From Streptacidiphilus sp. PB12-B1b (lineage in GTDB: Bacteria; Actinomycetota; Actinomycetes; Streptomycetales; Streptomycetaceae), in assembly GCF_014084125.1 (NCBI RefSeq), contig NZ_CP048405.1, forward strand, positions 186,001 to 250,000: 64,000 nt of DNA, written 5' to 3'. The notes beneath the pieces are model-generated. The model did not search any database and was not told where the DNA came from. It worked only from the letters and a program-made list of their open reading frames with translations. Both the position numbers and the translations under genes were made by a program. Shown here in pieces: positions 1 to 8,816 of the stretch. Position 1 is the stretch's first letter; the number at the start of each line of letters is the position of its first letter.

Positions 1-80
1 CAGACATAGGAGGAGATGTCCTGGACCGGGAAGTTCTCCTGTTCCAGGTTGCCGTTGCGGTAGAGCCGGGTTCTCGCCAT
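1..80 (-). CDS. CorA-like Mg2+ transporter, N-terminal fragment
   Basis: Only the first 26 codons lie in the window; the gene continues past the left edge. The start is the ATG at 80, and the product begins MARTRLYRNGNLEQENFPV. This opening resembles actinobacterial CorA-family magnesium/cobalt transporters, which place a short 'R-x-Y-R-x-G' segment before the cytoplasmic funnel domain. The membrane helices and the GMN signature are outside the window, so the call rests on the N-terminus alone and is tentative. Confidence 0.45.
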   Translation of the reverse strand, partial: MARTRLYRNGNLEQENFPVQDISSYV

Positions 81-389
81 GCCGGTCAGCGTAGCCAGGC
101 CCGGTCGGGCGGCCGGTCGCGGGGGCGGGGCGGACGCCCGGGCCGGGCCTGAGGCGTTCGCCCGCTGTTCACTGGTCGGCCGTGCCGCGCGGGGGCGGGC
201 GTCGTCCGGGGCTGTGACTCTTTGCTGCGCGGCGCGCCGATCCTCTTACCTGTTTCACCCAGTGATTCGGCAATCCTGACTCACTGGCATCAATAGGATC
301 TGGCGGAGACCGCTCGCGTCCCGGGGATCCGCGAACGAACGCGGACGAATGCGACGAACGCGAACGAACCGCAGCGAGCCGGGGGGCAC
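81..389. other. Intergenic, no gene seen
   Basis: This 309-bp gap separates two divergent genes, so it should hold both promoters. The short open frames here lack recognisable protein character. A more AT-rich patch near 240-300 is the likeliest promoter area, but I see no convincing -35/-10 pair or operator palindrome. Confidence 0.5.
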
Positions 390-1901
390 GTGTCCGTCAC
401 CGAGTCCGCAGAGCCGTCCACCACCGCCGGGGCCGATCCCGCCCCGGACCGCCCGGATCCGGCGCTGCGACTGCGGCGCCGGCTGCGGCAGGCGGCGGTC
501 TCGCCGTGCACCTGGCTGGTGGGCGCGGCCATCGCCGTCTACGGCGTCTTCGCCTACCACCAGTACACCCAGCTCCAGGTCGGCGCCTGCGACCTGGGGA
601 TCTTCTACCAGGCTGCCGAGGGCTGGGCGTTCCACGGCTTCCCGTACGACCCGATCAAGGGCTATCCGCAGCTGGGCGACCACTTCTCGCCGGTCTTCCT
701 GCTGCTGGCGCCCGCGCTGTGGGTCGACAACTCGCCGCTGACGCTGGTGTTCGCGCAGGTCGTGCTGGTGTGCTCGTCGGCGGTCCCGGTCTACCTGGTG
801 GCCCGGCGCGCCTGGGGACGGGCGGTGGCCTCGGCGCTGGCCGCCGCGTACCTCGCCAGCATGGGCGTCCAGGGCTCGATCGCCTTCCCGGTGCACGAGG
901 TGATGTTCGGCGCGCCGATCATCGCCTGGGCGCTGGAGCGGGCGCTGGCGAAGCGCTGGACCACGGCCTCGCTGATCATCGCCTCCGGTGTCTTCGTCAA
1001 GGAGGACATGGGGCCGATGGTGATCATGTTCGCGCTGTTCGCCCTGGTCAACCGCAAGTGGCGGCACGGCGCGGCGCTGATCGTCTGGGGCGCGGGCATG
1101 TTCGTGCTGACCGTGGACGTGATCATCCCGCACTTCAACCCCGGCGGCTTCACCTACGCCGCCGACTACGCGGCCAACCTGCACGCGGACAACTTCAACC
1201 AGCTCGTCGCGCAGCTGGCCACCCATCCTCGGCTGGGCCTGCACCTGCTGTTCGACGACCCGGTCAAGCGGCAGACCTGGACGGACCTGCTGAAGCCGGT
1301 CGCGTTCACGGTGCTGGCCTCGCCGATCGCGCTGCTGGGCGCGCCGCTGATGGTGACCCGGATGCTGTCCTCGCGCAGCACCGAGTGGTCGGACAGCCTC
1401 TACTACGACATGCCGCTGATGGTGATCACCTTCATCGGCGCCATCGACGGCGTGCAGCGGCTGGCCCGGCTGGTCCGCCGCTTCGTCCCCCGGCTCGACC
1501 GCGCCTGGCTGCCGGCCCTGGCCGGCTGCTGCCTGGCCGGGATTGCCCTGGTGACCACGGCCGGCATGGACCGTCACCGCCCGCTCTACGGCTGGCTGAC
1601 CCGGGACACCTACACCTCCGCGCCCGCGTGGGTGGCGGAGGTGCACACGGCGCTGGCCGCCGTCCCGGCGGGGGTGGAGGTGCGGGCCACCAACGACCTG
1701 GTCATCCCGCTGGCCGCGCGCGACACGGTGACCCTGGTCGGCTCCAAGGTCGACCGGGGCGACTGGGCGGCCGTGGACACCACCGACCCCCAGTGCCCCA
1801 TCGGCCCGGCCGACATCCCCCCGTACCTGGCCGCCCTGCGCGCCCAGGGCTTCCGCCTGGTCACCCAGGACGGCCCGATCATGGTCCTGCACCGCCCCTG
1901 A
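390..1901 (+). CDS. DUF2079 family integral membrane protein
   Basis: A 503-residue polytopic membrane protein starting at GTG 390. After a proline/arginine-rich cytoplasmic tail (about 1-40) come hydrophobic helices from about 43 onward, including VYGVFAYHQY, then the family-typical stretch CDLGIFYQAAEGWAFHGFP and GDHFSPVFLLLAPAL. These D-x-G-x-[FY]-x-Q and GxHFSP elements are typical of the actinobacterial DUF2079 family, which looks like GT-C glycosyltransferases, although no substrate is established. The C-terminal ~100 residues form a soluble, probably extracytoplasmic domain. It is monocistronic and converges on the next gene through a strong hairpin. Confidence 0.85.
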   Translation: MSVTESAEPSTTAGADPAPDRPDPALRLRRRLRQAAVSPCTWLVGAAIAVYGVFAYHQYTQLQVGACDLGIFYQAAEGWAFHGFPYDPIKGYPQLGDHFSPVFLLLAPALWVDNSPLTLVFAQVVLVCSSAVPVYLVARRAWGRAVASALAAAYLASMGVQGSIAFPVHEVMFGAPIIAWALERALAKRWTTASLIIASGVFVKEDMGPMVIMFALFALVNRKWRHGAALIVWGAGMFVLTVDVIIPHFNPGGFTYAADYAANLHADNFNQLVAQLATHPRLGLHLLFDDPVKRQTWTDLLKPVAFTVLASPIALLGAPLMVTRMLSSRSTEWSDSLYYDMPLMVITFIGAIDGVQRLARLVRRFVPRLDRAWLPALAGCCLAGIALVTTAGMDRHRPLYGWLTRDTYTSAPAWVAEVHTALAAVPAGVEVRATNDLVIPLAARDTVTLVGSKVDRGDWAAVDTTDPQCPIGPADIPPYLAALRAQGFRLVTQDGPIMVLHRP

Positions 1902-1932
1902 CCGGGCCCGCCGGTCACCCGCCGGGCCCGGT
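1901..1932. terminator. Bidirectional hairpin between convergent genes
   Basis: A perfect 10-bp inverted repeat (ACCGGGCCCG at 1901-1910 against CGGGCCCGGT at 1923-1932) with a 12-nt loop fills the gap between two convergent stop codons. There is no T-tract, as is common for GC-rich actinobacterial terminators. It could serve both strands. Confidence 0.7.
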
Positions 1933-1939
1933 GACAGGG

Positions 1940-4030
1940 TCAGCCGCCGTAGTAGCCGAAGACGTCGGCGATCACGTCGGCACTGCTGTTGACGTACAGG
2001 TCGACCTTGCCGTCCGGGCCGACCGGGACGACCACCTGGTTGGGGAAGGTCTGGCCGCGGCCGGTCCAGTTGAGGTTGGACGAGGTCGGCTGGGCGCTGC
2101 CGTCGGCCCAGGCGGTGAGGTGCCCCGCGCCGGTGGTGTCGGTCACCGTGACGTTCAGGACGACGGCGTTGACGCCGCTGGGCACGCCCCCGGCACCGCC
2201 GGTGACCTGCAGCGCGATGGTGTGCCCGGCGGGCAGCGGGGTCCTGGTCGGGACGCCGGTCGCGTAGCGGGTGTCGAGCAGCCGGTCGGGCGCGACCCCG
2301 ACGAAGTCCTGCCCGGTCTGCGAGCCGCCGAAGTAGCCGAACACGTCCGCGAGGACGTTGGCCTCGCCGTGGACCTTGATGTCCACGCTGCCGTCCGCGC
2401 CGATCGGCACGATCGCCAGCCCGGCCAGAGTCGCCCCGGAGCCCGTCCAGTTGACGTTGGAGACGGTCGGCGCGGCGGCGCCGTCGCTGTAGGCCTCCAG
2501 GTAGCCCGCGCCGGTGGTGCCCACCGCGGTCAGGTTCAGCGCGACCGCGCCAGCGCCGACCGGGACGCCGCCCTGGCCGCGCACGGTCACCCGGATGGTG
2601 CTGTTGTCGATCGGGGTGGTGGTGGCGATGCCCTGCGCGTAGCGGGTGTCCAGGATGCGCGCGGGGCTGACGCTGGTGAAGGTCGAACCGCTGGTGTCGC
2701 CGGTGTAGTAGCCCTGCAGGTCGGCCACGACCTGGGTGCTGCCGCCGCTCTGGTTGGTCAGGTCGACCTCGCCGTCGGCGCCCACCGGGACGGTGACCAG
2801 GTTGGAGATGGTCTGGCCGGCGGCGGTCCAGTTGAGGTTGGACGTGCTGGGCACGGCCGTCCCCTCGGGATACACCGACAGGTGCCCGCTGGACGCGGGC
2901 GAGGTGACCGTGACGTTCAGCACGACCGCGGTGACGCCCTTGGCGGGCAGCCCGTTGGCGCCGACGAGGGCGACCGCGGCCGTACCGCCTGCCGCGACCG
3001 CGCCCTTGGACACCTGGCCCGTGCCGTAGCGGGTGTCCAGCACCCGGGTGGGACCGGTGGAGTGGAAGGTCGAGGTGATGCCGAGCGGCGTCTTGCCGGT
3101 GGGCTGCTGGGTGACCGAGAACAGGCCGCCCGGGATGACCGTGTCCTGGCCCGATGCGAGCACCAGGTGGTGGCCGACGGTGTTCAGGTAGTCGGTGCCG
3201 GGATTGGCGTTGTAGTCCAGGCCCAGGCCGTCCGGGGTCCACTTGGGATAGGTGTGGTTGGTGGAACCGCTGGTCACCTGGGTGGCGCTGCCGGAGCCGT
3301 CAGCGGCCTGGACGAACAGCTGGTCGTAGCCGCCCACGAGCCGGTAGAACGCGATCCGGGAACCGTCGGGCGAGACGTCCGGCTGGTGGCCGTTGAGGAT
3401 GAGCGGCCCGGCGGTGTGGTTGCCGTGGTCGGTCCAGATGTCCGACGCGCCCTTGGTGTCGTGCTCGAACACCACTGCGCCGGTGGACGAGGAGACGCTG
3501 GGGTAGCGGTCGGAACCGCCGGTGGGCGTGGCGAACCACGGCGGCGGGGGCGGCTGGTTCAGGCCCGCCGCACCGGTCAGGCCCGGCGTGGGCGGAGTGG
3601 ACACCAACTGATAGGTGGTGTAGTCGACATTGCTCTGCAGGGCCTCGATGAGCGTGGAGCCATCGGGCGTGTACGTCGGATCGGCGCCGCCGTCGTTGAT
3701 GAACTCCTCGCCGGTGCCGTTCGGCCGGTAGGTGTCCACCGCCGGGGCGCCGTCGACGTAGACGACCGAGGTGCCGTCGGGCGACCAGGCCGCGCCGCCG
3801 CCCTGGTCGGAGCCGCCGGTCGAGGTCAGGTGCAGGACCAGACGGGAGCCGTCCGGGTTCTCCGTGGCCGTGGTGACCGTGCCGTCGCTGAGGATCTTGG
3901 AGCCCGCGAGCAGACCGGGCGTTCCAGGCAGCGCCGCCTGGGCGGCGGGTGCAGCGAGAGCGGACAGCCCGGTGACGGCTATGGCGCCCGCCACCATCGG
4001 AGCAAATCGCCGGGAGAGGGTATGGCGCAT
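1940..4030 (-). CDS. Secreted PD40 propeller protein with three RLLDTR-type repeats
   Basis: A 696-residue exported protein starting at ATG 4030. Residues 1-32 are a signal peptide (RRFAPMVAGAIAVTGL, cleavage near AQA-A). About 33-300 contain TolB/PD40-like beta-propeller repeats (AAWSPDGTSVVY, QPDVSPDGSRIAFY, YPKWTPDG). The rest is three copies of a ~120-residue module beginning with LDTRYGTG/LDTRYAQG/LDTRYATG, followed by NVTVT, SNLNWT, VPVGADG and a closing DLQGYY/DVFGYF/DVFGYY. That module recurs in secreted actinobacterial proteins and is probably a surface-binding beta-domain. No catalytic motif is visible; a cell-surface or polymer-binding role is inferred. Confidence 0.8.
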   Translation of the reverse strand: MRHTLSRRFAPMVAGAIAVTGLSALAAPAAQAALPGTPGLLAGSKILSDGTVTTATENPDGSRLVLHLTSTGGSDQGGGAAWSPDGTSVVYVDGAPAVDTYRPNGTGEEFINDGGADPTYTPDGSTLIEALQSNVDYTTYQLVSTPPTPGLTGAAGLNQPPPPPWFATPTGGSDRYPSVSSSTGAVVFEHDTKGASDIWTDHGNHTAGPLILNGHQPDVSPDGSRIAFYRLVGGYDQLFVQAADGSGSATQVTSGSTNHTYPKWTPDGLGLDYNANPGTDYLNTVGHHLVLASGQDTVIPGGLFSVTQQPTGKTPLGITSTFHSTGPTRVLDTRYGTGQVSKGAVAAGGTAAVALVGANGLPAKGVTAVVLNVTVTSPASSGHLSVYPEGTAVPSTSNLNWTAAGQTISNLVTVPVGADGEVDLTNQSGGSTQVVADLQGYYTGDTSGSTFTSVSPARILDTRYAQGIATTTPIDNSTIRVTVRGQGGVPVGAGAVALNLTAVGTTGAGYLEAYSDGAAAPTVSNVNWTGSGATLAGLAIVPIGADGSVDIKVHGEANVLADVFGYFGGSQTGQDFVGVAPDRLLDTRYATGVPTRTPLPAGHTIALQVTGGAGGVPSGVNAVVLNVTVTDTTGAGHLTAWADGSAQPTSSNLNWTGRGQTFPNQVVVPVGPDGKVDLYVNSSADVIADVFGYYGG

Positions 4031-4321
4031 CTGTGCTCACATTTCTTTGAAAATTGGGGCTCGGATATCCTAGTGGGGTTCCGATGGGTGCCGCGAATGC
4101 TTTGTGGTGGGCCGGTTCCGGTGTTTTCTGCGGCGCTTTTTGATTCGGGTGAAAACATCCCATGCCGCCCAGGCGGTGAATATCCGACATTTCCCCGGCG
4201 GGTTTCCCCGCGGGTGCCGTTGCGGCATCGTCCGAGGCTCCGTGCCACGGCTTGACGTGGGGGAGGGGCGGGTGGGAATTTTGGTTAGGCAACTTTACGA
4301 ACTGATGGGGCGGGCGGGACG

Positions 4322-5428
4322 ATGGTGGAGCCGGTGGCGGGGGCGGTCGTCGGTGTGGATCTCGGCGGCACCAAGATCAGCGCTGTGCTCGGCGACCTCG
4401 GCGGCAACGTCCGGCGCGAACGGACGGTGCCCACCGATCCGCGCGGCGGGCGGTGGGTGATCACCCAGATCGTGGGCCTGGCAAGGGAGTTGGCCGAAGC
4501 CGAGGGGATCGGCGCGCCCGGCCTGCGGGTGCTGGCTCTGGGCAGCCCGGGCGCCCTGGACCGGCGGACCGGGGTGATGGCGTTCGCGCCCAATATCCCC
4601 TCCTTCGGCGAGCTGGACGTGGCTCGGGAGATCGCCGACGAGCTGGGCGTCCAGGTCGTCGTGGACAACGACGTCAACGTCGCCGCGCTCGGCGAGCACT
4701 GGGCCGGGCACGGCCGGGGCTGCGAGGAGTTCGTCTTCGTCTCGGTCGGCACCGGCATCGGCATGGGCGTGGTCATCGGCGGCGAGCTGCGCACCGGGGC
4801 CCGCGGCGCGGCCGGGGAGATCGCCTACCTGCCGCTGGGCGCCGACCCGTTCGACCCGGCCAACCAGGTCAAGGGTCCGCTGGAGGAGGCCGTGGGCGGC
4901 GAGGGACTGACCCGTCGCTACGCGGGCGGCGCCGCCCGGGCAGCGGGTCGGCACGGCGTCCCGGAGATCTTCGCGGCAGCCGCCGCCGGGGACGAACACG
5001 CCCGGGCGGCCTTGGACGAGGAGGCCCGGCTGCTGGCACTGGCCCTCCGCACGGTCGCCGCCGTCCTCGACCCGGAGTTGGCCGTGCTCGGCGGCGGCAT
5101 CGGCTCCCGCCCCGAGCTGCTGGAGCCGGTACGCGGCTGGCTGGTGCGCCTGATGCCCCGTCCGATGCCGGTGCTGACGAGCGAGTTGGGCCCGAGGGCC
5201 GGGCTGCTGGGCGCGCTCGCGGTGGCGCTGCGCGCCGCGCACCGGACGCCCCTCCCGACGCCGGTGCAGGCCCCGGTGCCGGTGCCGGTGCCTGTGCCGG
5301 TGCCGGTGCCTGTGCCGGTGCCGGTGCCTGTGAACCCGGCGCTGCCCGGACCGTCGTCGCTGCCCGGCCGCGCGCCGACGGTCGCCGACGGCTGTGCGGA
5401 CGGGCAGCTCACCGCTGCCGGTGCCTGA
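4322..5428 (+). CDS. ROK family sugar kinase-like protein lacking the zinc motif
   Basis: A 368-residue protein starting at ATG 4322. The N-terminal ATPase fold has the phosphate-binding DLGGTK at about 13-18, the VDNDVNVAALGE segment carrying the expected catalytic Asp, and the VGTGIGMGVVI adenosine/phosphate-2 loop. In ROK glucokinases a zinc site (CxCGxxGCxE) normally follows; here the corresponding stretch (GEIAYLPLGADPFDPANQ) has no cysteines, so this is a divergent ROK. The C-terminus carries a low-complexity (PV)n tail encoded by tandem repeats. Substrate unknown; it may be a kinase or a non-catalytic sugar sensor. Confidence 0.8.
   Translation: MVEPVAGAVVGVDLGGTKISAVLGDLGGNVRRERTVPTDPRGGRWVITQIVGLARELAEAEGIGAPGLRVLALGSPGALDRRTGVMAFAPNIPSFGELDVAREIADELGVQVVVDNDVNVAALGEHWAGHGRGCEEFVFVSVGTGIGMGVVIGGELRTGARGAAGEIAYLPLGADPFDPANQVKGPLEEAVGGEGLTRRYAGGAARAAGRHGVPEIFAAAAAGDEHARAALDEEARLLALALRTVAAVLDPELAVLGGGIGSRPELLEPVRGWLVRLMPRPMPVLTSELGPRAGLLGALAVALRAAHRTPLPTPVQAPVPVPVPVPVPVPVPVPVPVNPALPGPSSLPGRAPTVADGCADGQLTAAGA
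5273..5331 (+). repeat. Tandem 18-bp repeat encoding a Pro-Val tail
   Basis: About three copies of an 18-bp unit (CCGGTGCCGGTGCCTGTG), themselves built of 6-bp units, encode an uninterrupted Pro-Val series near the C-terminus of the ROK protein. Whole-unit gain or loss would keep the frame, so copy number may vary between strains. Confidence 0.85.
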
Positions 5429-5521
5429 ACGGCCTTGCCCGACAAGGGCGTTGCAGGCGACCGAGGGTGCGGTGCTCGCGGACCCGCAGCGCGCCGGGCA
5501 GTGATCGGGCGGGGGAGCGGG

Positions 5522-6777
5522 TCAGGAGCAGGGGACGTTGCTCAGGCCCTTGGCCGCGCCCTGGACCTTGTTGTCGCAGGTGACCTTGTTCCCCAGCACG
5601 GGCGTCAGGTGGAAGCCGTAGCCGGGGCCGTTGACGATCGCGGTGTTGCCGCTGAAGGTGTTGTCGGTGCCCCAGCCCGGCAGGATCTGGTGGGTCTGGA
5701 AGCCGTCCTTGTCCGAGCCGTGGCCGGTGTTGCCCTCGATCAGGTAGCCGTTGCCCTTGACGTTGACCCAGCCGGTGGCCGCGTCCGCCTGGAGCCCGGA
5801 GCCGTCGAAGGTGTTGCCGAGGATCTGCCCGCCGGTGGTCCCCTCCTTGACGTCGATGTTCTCGGCGGTGGTGTCGGTGAAGACGTTGTCCTTGACCACG
5901 TTCCGGTCGCTGGTGTCGGGCTGGCAGGCGGTGTAGGTGCACCAGTTGGACTGGGCCGAGCCCAGGTACACGCCCTCGCCGAACTTGGCCCGCAGCAGCC
6001 CGGTGTGGCCGATCGTGTTGCCGATCACCAGGTTGTCGCTGCTGTGTTCGCGCAGGTGGACCGCCTCGTCGCCGGTCTGCTGCACCAACAGCCCCTGGAT
6101 CACCGACTCCTGGGTGTTGTCCAGCACCACGCCCTTCTGCCCGTCCTGCGCGGTGAAGCCGACCAGCCGGACGTACGCGCTGTTGCTGACGTGCAGGACG
6201 TAGCCCTTGCTGGTGTCGCCGGCGTCCAGCACCGCCCCCCGGCCGCCGCAGACGAACACCGGCTGCGCGGCCGTGCCGGTGGCGGTGAGGGTGAACTGGC
6301 CGCTGTAGGTGCCGTCGGCCAGGTCGATGACGGTGCCCGGGGCCGCACCCGCCAGCGCGGCGCTGAGCTGCGCGGCGGTGCTCACCGAGACGGTCGCGGC
6401 CGGGCAGGTCACCGCCGTCGTCCGGGCCGGGGCGGTGGGTGCGGCGGAGCCGCCGGGGGCCGCGCTGGGCATGCCGGGGGCGTGGCCAGCGGGGAGGCCG
6501 AGGGGACGGCCGGGGCGGCGGCGTGGTGGGAGGCCCGGGGGTGCCGGCTGTTGCCGCCGCCGGAGGCCAGCGCCACGGCCACGGCCGTCACGGCGGCGGC
6601 GCCGATCACGCCCAGCACCAGCCCGCCCCGGAAGCCGCGCAGGTGGCGCAGCCGGTCGGGCACGGCAGCGGGCAGCCCGGCAGCGGGCAGCGCGGTCGTG
6701 GGCGCCTCCTGCTCCGGGGTCGGGCCCATGCCGACCGTGGGCGGGTGGAGCGGCTTCGGCGGCAGCCCGGCAGTCAC
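5522..6777 (-). pseudogene. Secreted/anchored beta-helix protein, split by a frameshift
   Basis: The C-terminal 316 residues (5522-6472) form a right-handed parallel beta-helix protein of pectate-lyase/NosD type (VIDLADGTYSGQFTL, then ladders such as NLVIGNTIGHTG, NVVKDNVFTDTTAENIDV, YLIEGNTGHGSDKDGF). The reading frame just upstream encodes a fitting N-terminus: GTG at 6777 overlaps the previous stop as GTGA, then a cytoplasmic tail, a TM helix (FRGGLVLGVIGAAAVTAVAV) and a Pro/Ala linker, but it stops at 6409. One extra base, for example in the C5 run at 6476-6480, would join the two into about 417 residues. Options are a real mutation, a sequencing error or a -1 ribosomal shift. It is the last gene of the polysaccharide operon. 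Confidence 0.75.
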
Positions 6778-8816
6778 AGTGCGGCCTCCAGGGCCCGGTC
6801 GTCGACCAGCGGCGCGAGTTCGTGCGCGGTGCGCGAGGGCAGCGGCTGCTGGTGCTGGTACGGGTGGCGTCCGATGAAGCCGCCCGGGGTCTCGGCCTGG
6901 TGCCGGTTCCGGCGGCGGGCGCTGCGGCCCTTGAGGCCGGCCAGCGCGATCAGCGCGAAGACCCCGAGCCAGATCAGCGTCATCGGCCGGGCCATGCGCC
7001 GGACCCTGGTCCACATCGGGGTGGTGTCGTGCCAGCGGCCGGTGGTGTTGTGGCCGACGGCGACCGCGCCCAGGGCGCGGGAGTCGGAGATCGGGCTGGG
7101 GCCGGAGCCGGTCAGCGTGTTGCCCTCGACCCGGCTCCCGGCCACGCCGCCGACCAGGGTGATGCCGTGCTCCTGCGCGCCGGTGACCGTGTTGCCGGTG
7201 ATGCCGGCGTTGGAGTCGCGCACGTAGATCCCGGTGACCGCGCCCTGGACGGTGTTGCCGGTGACGGTGTCGGAGCTGTCGCCGTCGCGCAGCGAAATGC
7301 CCTCCCGCTCCTGGGCGGTGAGCGTGTCGTCGGCCACCTCGACCTGCTTGGCGCCGCGCCGCACCACGATGCCCATGGTGTTGCCGACGACCGAGTCGTG
7401 GGTCAGGTCCACCTTGATGCCGCCGAGCACCTCGATGCCGTAGTGCCCGTTGTCGGCGGTGGTGCTGGTGTCGATGGTGTTGTTGCCGTACGCGCCCTCC
7501 GGTTCGCCGGAGGCGGAGGGGCCGTTGGAGAGCGCCTGGCCGTTGACGGTGTAGCCGTTGCCGGAGTTGTACGCGGCGGTGCAGTCCTCGATCTGGACGT
7601 CCTGGGCGGCGCGGGCGATGGCGAAACCGTCGCCGTGGTTGCTGCTGGAGTCGACCCGGTCGATGACGGCGTTGGTGGCGAACCGGTGCAGCACCACGCC
7701 GCCGATCAGGCTGCCGCTGACGTCGGTGTCGCTGATCTCGATGCCGTCGGCGCTGGAGATGAAGATGCCGTAGGCGTTGCCGGTGACCCGGGAGTCGGTG
7801 ATCTTCGCCGAGACGTACGACAGGCCGCTGACGCTGTACTGGCTGCCGGTGCCGTTGAGCGCCCCGGCGGGCAGGGTGGTGACCGAGCCGCTGCCCAGGT
7901 TGCCGGAGGGCTGCGCCACATTGGTGCCCGCGCCGGTGCCGGTGCCGGTGCCGCCGTCGGCCGTGGAGCCGGCGTCCTTCTTGGCCTTGCCGTGCAGGTG
8001 CACCTCGTGCACGTGCACGTAGGTGCTGCTGCCGGTGGCCGCGCCGGTGGTGGGCCGGTCGCTGCCGGTGAGGCTGATCCCGCCGGTGGCGCCGCTCCAG
8101 AAGCCCAGGTCGTAGACGTTCACGTGGCTCATGCTGAAGTGGCCGCCGATGGACCGGATGTAGGCGCGCCCGTCGGTCGGGTCGGTGTCGGCCGCGCCGT
8201 TCTGGGTGTCCCAACTGGTCACCGTCATCGGGTGCTTGGCCGTGCCGGAGAGGTTGATCGTGCCGTCGAAGGAGACGATGGTGACGAAGCCGGTGGCGGT
8301 GCTGGCCATGCGCAGGGTCAGCCCCTGCGGGGTGGCCAGGTCGAGCGTGGCGCCGCGGCCCACATAGAGGTTCTCCAGCAGCAGGTACGAGCCGTCGGTG
8401 AGCCGCAGGAAGGTCTGCGGCGCCAGTTGCAGCAGGTCGGAGACGGTGTACGGGGTGGCGCGCTGCGGCAGCACCAGGGTGTAGCCGGAGCCGGTGGCCA
8501 GCCGGTAGGGGCTGCCGCCCTGGGTGGCGTGCAGGGCGGCGTTGGCCGAGACCGAGCGTACCTCTATCAGCCGTCGGGATTCGGCGGCGACCTCGGCCGC
8601 CTCCCGCGCCGCCGTGGCCGCGTCCACCGCGGGGGCGGGCGCGACCGGGTGTCCGGCCGGGCGGGCGGTGGGCGCGCTGGGAACGCTGGGCGGCAGCGCG
8701 GGCGCGAGCGCGGTGCCGCCGAGGGCGGCCAGCAGCGCGATCGCGGAGGCGCCGAGCCGCAGCCGGCGGGCGTCGGCCGCCGTCCGCGCGGGGGTGCCGG
8801 ACGGGTGCCCGCTCAT
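6774..8816 (-). CDS. Membrane-anchored right-handed beta-helix protein (AlgG/NosD-like)
   Basis: A 680-residue protein whose ATG at 8816 overlaps the preceding glycosyltransferase stop (ATGA). It has an N-terminal hydrophobic segment (about 22-40), an Ala-rich helical stretch, then beta-helix coils from about 150 to 590 with typical rungs (ITDSRVTGNAYGIFISS, GIEISDTDVSGSLIGGVVL, SSDTVTGNTVQGAVTGIYV). A C-terminal TM helix (MTLIWLGVFALIALAGL) is followed by an Arg-rich cytoplasmic tail, so the helix domain should lie outside the membrane. In alginate-type operons a beta-helix protein acts as C5-epimerase or lyase on the polymer; a similar role on the product of the adjacent synthase is inferred. 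No epimerase catalytic signature was confirmed. Confidence 0.75.
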   Translation of the reverse strand: MSGHPSGTPARTAADARRLRLGASAIALLAALGGTALAPALPPSVPSAPTARPAGHPVAPAPAVDAATAAREAAEVAAESRRLIEVRSVSANAALHATQGGSPYRLATGSGYTLVLPQRATPYTVSDLLQLAPQTFLRLTDGSYLLLENLYVGRGATLDLATPQGLTLRMASTATGFVTIVSFDGTINLSGTAKHPMTVTSWDTQNGAADTDPTDGRAYIRSIGGHFSMSHVNVYDLGFWSGATGGISLTGSDRPTTGAATGSSTYVHVHEVHLHGKAKKDAGSTADGGTGTGTGAGTNVAQPSGNLGSGSVTTLPAGALNGTGSQYSVSGLSYVSAKITDSRVTGNAYGIFISSADGIEISDTDVSGSLIGGVVLHRFATNAVIDRVDSSSNHGDGFAIARAAQDVQIEDCTAAYNSGNGYTVNGQALSNGPSASGEPEGAYGNNTIDTSTTADNGHYGIEVLGGIKVDLTHDSVVGNTMGIVVRRGAKQVEVADDTLTAQEREGISLRDGDSSDTVTGNTVQGAVTGIYVRDSNAGITGNTVTGAQEHGITLVGGVAGSRVEGNTLTGSGPSPISDSRALGAVAVGHNTTGRWHDTTPMWTRVRRMARPMTLIWLGVFALIALAGLKGRSARRRNRHQAETPGGFIGRHPYQHQQPLPSRTAHELAPLVDDRALEAAL

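Noticed and set aside
255-3242. 995-residue minus-strand open frame and similar very long Arg/Pro/Gly-rich frames (506-4255, 56742-60302, 31419-34511)
   Set aside because: These are shadows of real genes on other frames: composition is extreme, there are no domains, and each covers several genuine genes with good starts and motifs.
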